64,000 bases of DNA from Sarocladium kiliense (lineage: Eukaryota; Ascomycota; Sordariomycetes; Hypocreales; Sarocladiaceae): contig JAUZTG010000029.1 in the NCBI GenBank assembly GCA_030734395.1, positions 6,076,001 through 6,140,000 on the forward strand, written 5' to 3'. Below, piece after piece: positions 34,257-43,131 of the stretch. The number at the start of each line of letters is the position of its first letter. Position 1 is the first letter of the stretch. Below the pieces are notes generated by a model. That model did no database searches. It had not been told where the DNA came from and saw only the letters and a list, made by a program, of their open reading frames with translations. The translations under genes were made by a program, and so were the position numbers.

Positions 34257-35707
34257 TTAGTTCATGCGGCGGATGAGGGCGTTGATGTTCTCCTCACGGT
34301 TACCAAGGTCACCGCCCTCGATGAAGTGCTTGAACTTGCGGGGACGGAAGCCACCGTTGGGGTTGGACAGCTTGAAGGGCCAGAGGAAGTTGGAGGCCTG
34401 CTTGAAGTTGGGGCCGACGGTGTAGATCTCGTGGATGAGATCCTCCATGCAGACAATGCCGTACTTGCCGAGGTTCTCCTCAATGATAGAGTTGTCAGTG
34501 AGGGCAACACGCTGCTTGTTGACCTTTCCGTAACCGCGCTTGTAGACAAGCTCCTTGACGGACTTCAGGTTGGGGTAACCGTAGGCAACCCAGGGCTCGA
34601 TGATCTTCAGCATCTCAGTGGTAGCCTTGGTGACGCGGATGAAGACACCGTTGTTGATCTGGAGCAGACGGAGAAGCTGGAGGACCTTGCGGGGCTTGGG
34701 GGGCATCTTGTTGATACCCTTGATGCGGACGACGAAGATCAGAGTAGCCTCAGCCGGGATGTAGGCAGAGTCGTTCTTCTTGGCCTCACGGTGGAGGCGG
34801 ACCTTCTCGCGCTCAGCATCGCGGTACTCCTTGACGTACTTCTCAGCACGCTTGAAGATGACCTGGCGCTTGTCCTTGCTGCCCTGTTGAGATTGTCAGT
34901 CTCGAGTTTTAACCAAGAGGTTGCATGTGTAAAATGGGGTCCATAAGGCATTGATCAGACCCGAAAGAAGGTATAATTCAACGACATTGACCGGAGTCTA
35001 GTTGAAAAGGTATGTTGTGCATCATAATGCAGGGGAGAGTAGTGGAGTGCATGACTTACAGCCTTCTTCTTCTCCTGGGCGGCGGTGCGCTCAGCGCGGG
35101 CCTTCTCCTGGCTCTTCCTCTTCTTGAGGAGAGTCTCAGGGACCAGAATCTGGTCGTTGGTGGGGACGGAACTATATGCAAAGATCAGATTAGTGCGAGG
35201 TCCAGCATACCCGGAGCGGTATGAAACAGAGAGCGCCGGCACGAGAACTGCAGCAGATGCGGCATTCTTCGTATTGGCTGACTCGAGCTGATTTTCATCG
35301 GTAAGACGGCTGTGCCGTCTTATCCAACAACACCTCAGACTGAAGTCTGAGAGGGTTTGAAGTCACTAAGTATCTGCTTGAACAGCAGAGGTCTTTGACT
35401 GACGACAATGGATTTAAGGAAGAAGGGCGCGACCGCCGTTCATTCCCAACACCTCGGGGCCAATCTCTCGACGTGCAGGCCCTATCTCAGCCTGCAGTCG
35501 CCGAGGGACAACCTCCAAGAGGGGATTCGAGCTGACTAGGTCGATTGAGGCGGCGGCATCCTGAGGGTACCAACCGCGATAATCGCCTGCCGCAAGCGAA
35601 GGGGACCAGGACAATCTGCGTGTTGCATTTGCGTTTTCGAAGCCGGGCGGTATCTCTCTTCCAACTCCCGTCGATCTTCATGGAGGAAGCACATACGTGG
35701 CAGGCAT
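34257..35707 (-). CDS. RPL7: 60S ribosomal protein L7 (uL30)
   Basis: Three exons encode 249 residues, close to the 244 of yeast Rpl7. Exon 1 is only 11 nt (35707-35697, ATGCCTGCCAC), preceded by a textbook context (CCGCCACCATG). It joins exon 2 (35171-35060) to read MPATSVPTNDQILVPETLL, and exon 3 (34883-34257) follows. Recognisable stretches are KKRKSQEKARAERTA, VRIKGINKMPPKPRKVLQLLRLLQINNGVF, NLKSVKELVYKRGYGK and the GGDLGNREENINALIRRMN C-terminus. Intron 1 is long (525 nt, GTATGT donor) and structured; intron 2 (176 nt) carries a C/D snoRNA candidate. The exon 1 assignment rests on phase, the donor and the start context. It shares a 303-bp intergenic region with RPS14. Confidence 0.95.
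34948..35030 (-). ncRNA. candidate C/D-box snoRNA inside RPL7 intron 2
   Basis: On the RPL7 sense (minus) strand a terminal stem GCATT (35030-35026) / AATGC (34952-34948) encloses a box C-like ATGATGC (35025-35019, one mismatch to RTGATGA) and a perfect box D CTGA (34958-34955). The 13 nt directly 5' of box D (34971-34959) are complementary to ACCCGAAAGA-N-GG of large-subunit rRNA, which I recall from memory as an almost universally conserved stretch. Ten contiguous pairs, then one mismatch and two more. By the D+5 rule the G after ACCC would be the 2'-O-methylation target. Yeast RPL7A and RPL7B second introns also host C/D snoRNAs (snR39 and snR59), which supports the idea. No clear C'/D' pair is seen. 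Confidence 0.45.
35302..35351. other. paired hairpins in RPL7 intron 1
   Basis: Two strong inverted repeats sit 11 bp apart: a 9-bp stem with a 3-nt loop (35302-35310 / 35314-35322, AAGACGGC-TGT-GCCGTCTT core) and an 8-bp palindrome with a 2-nt centre (35334-35341 / 35344-35351, CTCAGACT-GA-AGTCTGAG). They lie in the 3' third of the 525-nt intron. They may fold in the pre-mRNA. Their function is unknown. Confidence 0.55.
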
Positions 35708-36010
35708 GGTGGCGGCTGGGTGTATCGACGGTTGGCGGTGGTCGAAGAAGTTGTCGATGGGCGTGGGTAGGAAAAAAAAGTCGTGGAGGAGGAGATGCGG
35801 AATGGAGGACCTGAGGGTGAGGGACTCGGTGGGACCCACTTTAGGGCTTTTTGGCGCGCCCACAGGGAAATTTTTTGCACCGCGCTCACCGCCCCGAGAA
35901 TCTGCCGGAAGAGCACTGCTAGTCTGGCACTGATCTTGTGAAGTTCCGACTTGCTTCTCTTCAAGGTTCATCTTTCTCAAGCCCACCACCGACAATTCAA
36001 ATCGATCAAC
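35708..36010. promoter_or_regulatory. bidirectional ribosomal-protein promoter RPL7 / RPS14
   Basis: A 303-bp intergenic region feeds two ribosomal protein genes transcribed in opposite directions. Near the middle is TTTAGGGCTTTTTGGCGCGCC (35840-35860). Its TTAGGG core is the type of telobox bound by Tbf1-like factors in many fungal ribosomal-protein promoters. The RPS14 side is pyrimidine-rich (ttgcttctcttcaaggttcatctttctc) before the start, as expected for a TOP-like or fungal RP leader. The telobox reading is inference. Confidence 0.6.
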
Positions 36011-36681
36011 ATGCCTCCCAAGAAGGTCGCCGCCGCTCCCAAGGAGAACATCTCCCTGGGCCCCTCCGTCCGTGAGGGCGAGCTCGTTTTCGCCGTTGGT
36101 TCGTTCCATCCTCCTGCTACCTCCAATCGCCTCGGTGACCCTCTGTTCGTTTGCTGATTGATCCAGCTCGCATCTTTGCGTCCTTCAACGATACCTTTGT
36201 GCACGTCACCGATCTGAGGTTCGTCGAATTCGAGAAACAACGGGATTGCCGCTGGGGTGGTTCTGGTGGAAGATCAAGAGGCTGACAAGAAGAACAGCGG
36301 TCGCGAGACCATCGTCCGTGTCACTGGCGGCATGAAGGTCAAGGCTGACCGTGACGAGTCCTCCCCCTACGCTGCCATGTTGGCTGCCCAGGACGTCGCC
36401 GCCCGCTGCAAGGAGCTCGGCATCAACGCCCTGCACATCAAGATCCGTGCCACTGGTGGTAAGTCACGAGTTGCCTCGAACCCCGCCATCTATCAAGAAA
36501 CCAAGCCTCTGACATGACTTCTCTCACAGGTAACGGTACCAAGACCCCCGGCCCCGGTGCCCAGTCTGCCCTCCGTGCCCTTGCCCGTGCTGGCATGAAG
36601 ATCGGCCGTATCGAGGACGTTACCCCCACGCCCTCCGACTCTACCCGCCGAAAGGGTGGTCGCCGTGGTCGTCGTCTGTGA
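36011..36681 (+). CDS. RPS14: 40S ribosomal protein S14 (uS11)
   Basis: Four exons (36011-36098, 36167-36218, 36298-36458, 36530-36681) encode 150 residues, the normal length. It lies on the 40S platform near the mRNA exit and the 18S 3' end. Signatures: SVREGELVFAVARIFASFNDTFVHVTDLSGRET (over two junctions), VTGGMKVKADRDESSPYAAMLAAQDVA, LHIKIRATGGNGTKTPGPGAQSALRALARAGMKIGRIEDVTP and the basic TRRKGGRRGRRL end. Introns 1 and 2 both start GTTCGT rather than GTANGT. The phase leaves no alternative. Confidence 0.97.
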
Positions 36682-37625
36682 GCGACACCATGGTTTCGAC
36701 TATTGGGTTGGATTGGACGGAGCTTGCCTTCGTGCTTACTCTCTGTGGCGCTTGAGAAAGACGAGGAGAACGGCCATAGCGCCTGGTCTCCATCACTCTG
36801 CTTTGCTTGTACTAGTCTCGTTCTAGGGAGGCAGTAGATATTTCATGAACCCGCCCGAAGAAGGCTCCACGAACTTCCGCTCTAGTCACACCAAATTTCT
36901 CTCCTCTCATGATTCTGTGATGTAAGCGTGCGTATGTTCTGCCTGTGTTCTCGGCTGCTGTTCTGCGGCTGGCCTCCTCGCCAATAGTGAGTGTCTTCTT
37001 CGGGTCTTTGACTGCTATCTTCAATATCGTATATCCTATCTGAGACTTTATGTCTTGATTGCTATCTTGTACAATATTTTGGTCGCCATCTTCTTCAATA
37101 TCTTGAATGCTATCTGAGACTCTATCTTGGTTGCTTTGTTGGTCGTTATTGTAGCAACTATCTGGGTACCGAATTGATCGCTATTATAGTAAACTCGTAA
37201 ATTCCATGTGCACTTTCAGGTTGATCAGATATTTCTGACATGATTATATCTTCCCATGAATGTAGGCCTGGATACCTGTTACATGGTGACTGCTCGACCA
37301 TTTCGGTTTGCAGAGCATGGTCTCCGATCAGGCCACCAGTATGCGGGCAGACTTGGTAGCTATCTTGGCTGCTGTCTTGGTTGCTGTCTTGGTTGCTATT
37401 TGGAAGCTATTTTGATCACTACTTCGGTCACACTTTTGCGACCAACTATTTTGACCCAATGAAGTTCTGATTGTTCTATGCATCACTTCATCGCCGTTCT
37501 ACTGGCCGCTACAGATAGGCCACTGTTTGGAGTCATGTCAAATTGATATCATTCAGCCAATTGCTATACGTGGTATCTGCAAATGAGTTGCCCAGCATTG
37601 ATCCTCCGATGCTCATGTAGCGCAA
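36682..37625. other. convergent intergenic region rich in degenerate repeats
   Basis: 944 bp between convergent RPS14 and RAD26 with no coding potential. From about 37009 to 37440 it is occupied by short T-rich degenerate repeats (separate entry). The rest is AT-richer than the flanks, as expected of 3' UTRs. Confidence 0.6.
37009..37440. repeat. degenerate minisatellite, 12-nt TTGGTTGCTRTC-type unit
   Basis: Four adjacent 12-nt units (37353-37364, 37365-37376, 37377-37388, 37389-37400) follow TTGG-T/C-A/T-GCT-A/G-T-C/T, with decayed copies on both sides. Upstream (about 37015-37135) the same words occur in a longer imperfect duplication: CTATCTTCAATATC followed by CTATCTGAGACT and TCTTG-TTGCTATCTTG, repeated about 70-80 bp later. 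A similar short echo (ATCTTAGTTGCTATTCTGG) is seen near 63680. Confidence 0.7.
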
Positions 37626-40600
37626 TTACTTGAACTCCGGCTTCATCGACCACATCGCTCTTCCAGATCCGCCCGTCTTGTTCATTACCGCCACCTTGTC
37701 CAATGCGATCTTGAACTCATCGCTCTGCTTCTTGTTCGGACAGTAGTGATTGAAGTGATCCACCAGCATTTTGCTTGGTACTTTGCCGCCATGTCGGTTG
37801 ATAAATGTCTTGATCATGGCCATGAAGTCCTTCGCCTTTAGGTTCTTGTTATCGGCACCTGGAGTACCGGATCTTGAGCTACTGCCACTGCCGCCGCCGT
37901 TCAAGCCTTGACGATCAGCAAGATTGTTCATGATCCCCGCTGAGCTTGGTCCGCCGCGCCTCCTGTTTGCGCCAGGTCGACCTCCGGAGCCAACCTCGCC
38001 TGTCCAAGTGACTGTGCCAATGGGCACCCGTCGAGCTTCCTCACGAGCTTGACGAAGGTGTGCAGCGGCCTCACGTGCTACTTCGTTGGCTTCACGGCGA
38101 AGCACCGCCATATCAGCCTTTGCTTTTTGTGGTCCATTCACGATCTGCTCGTGATCGTAGGCACTGTTGACAGAACGAGAGAAGATACCTTCAAGCATCC
38201 GCCTCTCATCATGTGCAGTCTTCTCTTCCTTGACTTCCTCCATTGTGGCAACTAGATCCACGCCTTGAAGTTCTCCACGGCTGTCCTTTGCAATTGGTAA
38301 AGAAATCAGCTTCGCGCCTTCAGCGTTGGTCGCATTTTCTCCTGAAGTGGTTTGGATGTCGAGCTCTGCCCCTCGGAACACTTCGCTTCGCTCTGCCGCC
38401 GCGTTTTCTCCACCAGTGAATGTGAAAAGGTCATAAAGATCGGAGATGTCGTACGAGCTGCGCTGTTTTGGGTCCTTCAAGACCTTGTTCGTCATGAACT
38501 GCTTGAAAATCTGGCGATGGTAGATCTTCTCCTCAATCGTTCCCTCAGTCATGAGTCGATAGATTTTGACCGGCTTCGTTTGACCAAGCCGCCAGGCACG
38601 CTCTCTCGCCTGCAAGTCAGTCGAAGGATTCCAATCAGGGTCGAAGATAATGATGCGATCAGCCCCGGTCAAGTTGGTTCCCAGACCACCTGTCCGAGTG
38701 GTCATCAAGAACACATGGATATCAGGATCACCGTTGAAACGATCGATCATCGACTGCCGCTGATCTACTGGCGTCTCTCCGTCCAAGCGCAGATATGAGA
38801 TGCCACACTCTCGCATACATTTTTCGATGATGTTGAGCATCAGCTTGCCTTGCGAAAACAGTAAAGTCTTGTGCCCATTTGGAATCATGACCTTTTGCAG
38901 GAGATCTTTGGTCAATTGCAGCTTGGCAGACATCTTCGGGTTGCCCCAGTCATAGCCAGCCTTCTTGCTCAATGTCTTGTCCAGCAGATCCGGATGGTTG
39001 CAAATCTTTCTCAAGATGTCAATACCGTACAGTGACTGCCGTCTCCGATTCAGGATGGCCGCGACTTCATCCGACCTAAGGAAAGTCTCGTATGCACCTC
39101 GCTGACCGTCAGTTAACTTGCAGAATAGCACCTGCTCAGTCTTTTCCGGCAGATCAGCTGCCACGTCAACCTTCAGACGCTGAAGAAGATATTCGCTGAT
39201 GGTCTCTTTGAGTGCTTCTGCGCATTTCTCGGCTGTCATGACTTGGAGGTTGGATGCGTTTGCATAGCCACCTTGACGAATGGGAATCTCGAATTGTTGT
39301 TTAAAGTTGACAAGTGTACCGAGTCGCATGGGGTAGATAAAGTCAAAGAGAGACCATAGCTCCGTCAGATTATTCTGTACTGGCGTACCGGAAAGGATGA
39401 CCCGATTTGGTGTATTGAGCTCCTTGCAAGTGACAGTGATCTCGGCGTTGGGATTTCGTATCTTATGGCCCTCATCAAGGACGGCATACTCCCACTCGAC
39501 AGGCAGAAGCTCATCTGCATAGGTCTGCAGCCCAGTATAGGTTGTGACGAGAACGTGACCATTCTGCACAACGTTCTTGACGATTCTTCTGGCTGCCTTT
39601 TCAGACTTGCTCGCTACTGGGCGGTAGTGGTCGAGATCGTATTCGTCCTCCCGGGTTGGATTCATCATGCCGCTCCCTGAAGAATGCAAGATTGAGACTC
39701 GCAGTGGTGGCCACCATCGATGGAACTCGCTAACCCATTGCCGTAGCAGAGTGGCTGGGCATACCACGATGACTGGCCGCTTCAGCTTCTGGCTGTAATG
39801 CAAGGCTGCGATGAAAGCGATCAGCTGCACGGTCTTCCCAAGTCCCATTTCGTCGCCGATAATTCCACCAACTCCTTGCTTGTAAAGCTCCGCAAGCCAC
39901 TGAACGCCTGTCTTCTGATACCCAAATAATGAGGGATAAATGTCGCCTGGCAGCTTGAGATCATCATCAAAGTAGTGATCTGGATAGTCTGGCGAAGGTT
40001 TGAACCATTCGTCGATATCCCCGTCATCATCTCCTTGTGATGCTGAATTCTGGGCCCGTGCCCGTCTTGCTCTACTTCTCCGTTCAACCCAGTCTTTCAG
40101 ACGTCGTTTGTAGTGGGCTTCATGGCCATCATCAATCTTGCTTAGATCGATCTCTTCCTGTGCTGCAGCTTGCGCTTTTGCCTTGTTTTTGCGGCGCTCG
40201 TTTCGAATGAGGTCATCCTCGTTGCCTTGTTGCCATATTCCAGCATCTGACGACTCAGGTTCTGACGACTGCTCTGGCACATAGTCGGCTGACGGGCTGC
40301 GGCTCTCCTGCATGTGTACTCGTTTCCGTGGACGTAAGGAGAACTCTGCTTCGACGGCGGAAGTTTCTGCTTCAAACTTTTCAGTCTTCACTTCAACATT
40401 TTCGGCGAAACCAGGACGCCGCAACAACTGATGGGATGTAGGTCCTTCAGCATCACCTTCGAACTGCTTGGCTGTAGCTTCCTCCTCGGCGTCAAGGATT
40501 GTATCAGCGAGATCGCCTTCAAGCCACTGTGGTCGCGGCCCACCGACTTTGGCGAAGGGCGTAATCATTCCGGTTCGAATCAGGAAGTCTCGATGGCTCT

Positions 40601-41102
40601 CGCCAGGCAACCTCTGAGACTTTTTGGTGCTCTGATCTTCAAGTGGTTTTTCTTCATGTCTCTTTTTCATTCGAGACTGAAAATCGGCAATGTCGTTGCC
40701 GACTTGACGGACTTCCTCTTGCAACCTTGCGATCTCCTTCTGTGCACTGCGAGCCTGATACGGGTTTCCGGCTACTCTCTCGAGTCGCTTCTTTTCCTTG
40801 TCAAGCTGGAGTTCCAAGCGATCCTTGCTGGCCTGGAGCTTGTCGATGCGAGCTTGATCCTTCTTGTCCTCTGCCTCATTAAGTGCCGCATTGGCTTGAA
40901 GGGTGATATCTCGCTCGAGGTCGTTCTGGTCCCTGACTGTGCCTGTCAAATGTTGTAGGGCGTCCTCTTCATTCATCCCGACTGTATTTGGCGTCTCGTC
41001 ATTATTCTCAGAATGAGAGCCATCCTGTGCCGCGGCTACCATGCGGCTGAGGAGATCGCCTCGGTCCTCTGCAGGACGATTTTCTTCCGTATCAGAAGCC
41101 AT
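37626..41102 (-). CDS. RAD26: SNF2-family DNA-dependent ATPase Rad26/CSB
   Basis: Single exon, 1158 residues, the length of Rad26 homologues. Rad26 (human CSB/ERCC6) binds stalled RNA polymerase II and starts transcription-coupled repair. A coiled-coil-rich region covers about residues 55-155 and an acidic/basic linker lies near 290-365. The SNF2 ATPase core then shows motif I GDEMGLGKT (416-424), the CPATLLRQW segment, motif II DEGH (543-546) and SGTPVQNN (571-578). ILRKICNHPDLL and the helicase C lobe (LLFSQGKLMLNIIEKCM, TRTGGLGTNLTGADRIIIFDPDWNPS, RAWRLGQTKPVKIYRL) follow. The DEGH form and the ICNHPDLL context are typical of the CSB subgroup. The C-terminus holds a Gly/Ser-rich linker and a short helical domain (KMLVDHFNHYCPNK). 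Divergent from the PanE-like gene. Confidence 0.95.
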   Translation of the reverse strand: MASDTEENRPAEDRGDLLSRMVAAAQDGSHSENNDETPNTVGMNEEDALQHLTGTVRDQNDLERDITLQANAALNEAEDKKDQARIDKLQASKDRLELQLDKEKKRLERVAGNPYQARSAQKEIARLQEEVRQVGNDIADFQSRMKKRHEEKPLEDQSTKKSQRLPGESHRDFLIRTGMITPFAKVGGPRPQWLEGDLADTILDAEEEATAKQFEGDAEGPTSHQLLRRPGFAENVEVKTEKFEAETSAVEAEFSLRPRKRVHMQESRSPSADYVPEQSSEPESSDAGIWQQGNEDDLIRNERRKNKAKAQAAAQEEIDLSKIDDGHEAHYKRRLKDWVERRSRARRARAQNSASQGDDDGDIDEWFKPSPDYPDHYFDDDLKLPGDIYPSLFGYQKTGVQWLAELYKQGVGGIIGDEMGLGKTVQLIAFIAALHYSQKLKRPVIVVCPATLLRQWVSEFHRWWPPLRVSILHSSGSGMMNPTREDEYDLDHYRPVASKSEKAARRIVKNVVQNGHVLVTTYTGLQTYADELLPVEWEYAVLDEGHKIRNPNAEITVTCKELNTPNRVILSGTPVQNNLTELWSLFDFIYPMRLGTLVNFKQQFEIPIRQGGYANASNLQVMTAEKCAEALKETISEYLLQRLKVDVAADLPEKTEQVLFCKLTDGQRGAYETFLRSDEVAAILNRRRQSLYGIDILRKICNHPDLLDKTLSKKAGYDWGNPKMSAKLQLTKDLLQKVMIPNGHKTLLFSQGKLMLNIIEKCMRECGISYLRLDGETPVDQRQSMIDRFNGDPDIHVFLMTTRTGGLGTNLTGADRIIIFDPDWNPSTDLQARERAWRLGQTKPVKIYRLMTEGTIEEKIYHRQIFKQFMTNKVLKDPKQRSSYDISDLYDLFTFTGGENAAAERSEVFRGAELDIQTTSGENATNAEGAKLISLPIAKDSRGELQGVDLVATMEEVKEEKTAHDERRMLEGIFSRSVNSAYDHEQIVNGPQKAKADMAVLRREANEVAREAAAHLRQAREEARRVPIGTVTWTGEVGSGGRPGANRRRGGPSSAGIMNNLADRQGLNGGGSGSSSRSGTPGADNKNLKAKDFMAMIKTFINRHGGKVPSKMLVDHFNHYCPNKKQSDEFKIALDKVAVMNKTGGSGRAMWSMKPEFK

Positions 41103-41682
41103 GGTGTTGGGTTTCGGCTGCGAAAGTCTTGGTTCGGAATGCGGTGTTGCAGAATTCCAGGAGTCAAGGTGCGGCAGCCTGAGCTCTGAGCCTCACGTTC
41201 TGTCGTTAATGACTTCCGTTCATCCTGGTGGCGTCTAAGATGCACTTGCAGGATGATTCAGAGCGTGCAAGAGTGAGAGGAGCAAGGCCTGACCGTGAGG
41301 AAGGACGGTGTCCTCGAAGGCCAAAGGACATTAAGGAATTAAAGAAAGGTGAAATGACACCAAAGACTCCCAAATGTCTATTCTAAATGTCGAACCCAAC
41401 CGTGAACGCCGTGACGTGAAATATTTTCGATGACTCCCTTTCACGATGACGCATGCATGATCGCGAAGTCATGGCTGGCCAGTCGCACTATTTTACACAT
41501 GTGGCGGTGCAATCGCCACTAGCCACACTTCAAGCTTTCGCCACACCACCATGAGATTCCATCTGCGTCTCACGGTGATCTAGCAACGAGCTCACTCAGC
41601 ACGGGGACATTTGGACGAGATGGTCGACTTACGGCGGGAAATTATCGTCAGCAGACTTCCCGCGTAAGCTCTCGCCATTCTC
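41103..41682. promoter_or_regulatory. divergent intergenic region RAD26 / PanE-like
   Basis: 580 bp containing both upstream regions. Short stretches such as tgacgcatgcatgatcgcgaag and cgccactagccacac are present, but no motif I can assign with confidence. Confidence 0.4.
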
Positions 41683-43131
41683 ATGATCTTAGGCGCTATC
41701 TCGAAACGAAACATCGGCCATAAACGAAATCAGATGGCGTCTCTAGCTTTGCGTCAATCGCAAGGCATGCAGCTCTCACATCTCAGGACAAGAACACCAT
41801 ATTTGCAACGGTACTTTTCACACTCGAAAGCCGCAATGCCCAGCGATAGCACTAGACAGCCGGCATGGCTACAGGGTATTCTTCAGGATCGCACCCCCCC
41901 GAAAACACTCTACGCTTGGACGGTCGCCAACCTCATATCAAGCCCTCACCAGGCTGCACATTCGCTGTCTGACGATTTGGACCACCGCATTTTCGTTCTC
42001 GGCATTGGTAATATGGGTCGTCTCTATGCCAGTTACCTTGCAAAACTCCCCCAAGCACCGCCCATCACCCTCGTTGTCCACCGCAAGGAGCTTCTGCAAC
42101 AGTGGGAGGATGGCCAGGGCATCGAGTTTACGCGCTCCGGCATCGTCGAAGCGAACAAGTCGTTTGACATCGAGTGGTGGACCGATAGCCGTCCGGAGCA
42201 CGGCCCAGTGCGGGAGGTGGTGGGCGGCAAGCACATCAAGAACCTTCTCATCACCACGAAAGCATCAGTAGCTCTGCCCGAAGCAGACAAGCTCCGGTCC
42301 TACTTGGACGAGACAAGCACTATTGCTTTTGCACATAACGGCATGTCAAAGATGTGGCCCCCTCATGGGCCGATGTATGTGGCACATCGGTATGTTGTCG
42401 GCAAGGCCCCGAGCTTCATCAGCTGCATCACCACTCATGGTGTCACATCTTTGGGCCCATTCAAGAGCATTCATGCCTCTCCAGCGGACGCTGTGGTTGG
42501 TCCAGTGCTGCCCAGCGCCGAATCAGCCGCCAGCACTCAATATCTGATGGATCAGATTATCTCGGCCCCGCATCTAGACTCGAGGCCTGTGTCTAGAAGG
42601 GAGCTCTGGATCCTGCAGCTCGAGAAGCTCATCGTCAACTCCACGATTAATCCCCTCACTGCCTTGTTACGCTGCAAGAACGGAGCGCTCTTCGCTGACA
42701 CGGATGGTCCCATTGGACGCGTGATGGACAAACTCTTGGAACAGGCCAGCGGAGTGCTTCAGGCGCTGGTGAACCATTCAAGTAGCGCTGACATCTTGAC
42801 CAACTCTTCTGGAGATGGTGCGGAGACTATGGATCTGGATCTTACACGGCGGGACCTCACGGAGAGGTTCTCCCAGCCTCGCCTACGGGTCATGCTTCAC
42901 AGAGTTGGCGCAGTGGTCGCAGAGAACACTAGCTCCATGCTTCAGGACGTCCAGGCAGGCAAAGAATTGGAAATCAGAGACTTCAACGGGTGGCTGGTGG
43001 ATATGGCTACCTATCTTGGGCAAGGGCTTGATGTGTCGTGTCACCAAACTTTGGTTGACCTGGTGGAGAGCAGGGTCATCCTCACTGCTGACGATCTCTT
43101 TACGCAACTCTTGGGTCCCCCACGACCATGA
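41683..43131 (+). CDS. ketopantoate reductase PanE/ApbA-family protein
   Basis: Single exon, up to 482 residues. The N-terminal Rossmann fold shows FVLGIGNMGRLYASYLAKLP (GxGxxG at residues 107-112), TLVVHRKELL and NLLITTKASVALPEADKLRSYLDETSTIAFAHNGMS. The last is the NADPH-binding pattern of ApbA/PanE proteins. The C-terminal ApbA_C-like domain has RRELWILQLEKLIVNSTINPLTALLRCKNG, with the conserved Lys and Asn-Pro. The enzyme family reduces 2-dehydropantoate in pantothenate synthesis, but fungi carry several paralogues of untested activity. About 95 residues precede the Rossmann core and include QLSHLRTRTPYLQRYFSHS, which resembles a mitochondrial presequence. ATGs at 41734 and 41833 are alternative starts. 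Confidence 0.85.
   Translation: MILGAISKRNIGHKRNQMASLALRQSQGMQLSHLRTRTPYLQRYFSHSKAAMPSDSTRQPAWLQGILQDRTPPKTLYAWTVANLISSPHQAAHSLSDDLDHRIFVLGIGNMGRLYASYLAKLPQAPPITLVVHRKELLQQWEDGQGIEFTRSGIVEANKSFDIEWWTDSRPEHGPVREVVGGKHIKNLLITTKASVALPEADKLRSYLDETSTIAFAHNGMSKMWPPHGPMYVAHRYVVGKAPSFISCITTHGVTSLGPFKSIHASPADAVVGPVLPSAESAASTQYLMDQIISAPHLDSRPVSRRELWILQLEKLIVNSTINPLTALLRCKNGALFADTDGPIGRVMDKLLEQASGVLQALVNHSSSADILTNSSGDGAETMDLDLTRRDLTERFSQPRLRVMLHRVGAVVAENTSSMLQDVQAGKELEIRDFNGWLVDMATYLGQGLDVSCHQTLVDLVESRVILTADDLFTQLLGPPRP

Noticed and set aside
34326..34946. 206-codon plus-strand frame
   Set aside because: Antisense shadow of RPL7 exon 3 and its intron.
35515..35530. Minus-strand CTCGAATCCCC resembling a tRNA B box inside RPL7 intron 1
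   Set aside because: No A box or cloverleaf could be placed at a suitable distance.
40570..40590. ggttcgaatc, a perfect-looking tRNA B box
   Set aside because: It lies within the RAD26 coding frame and no tRNA fold surrounds it.
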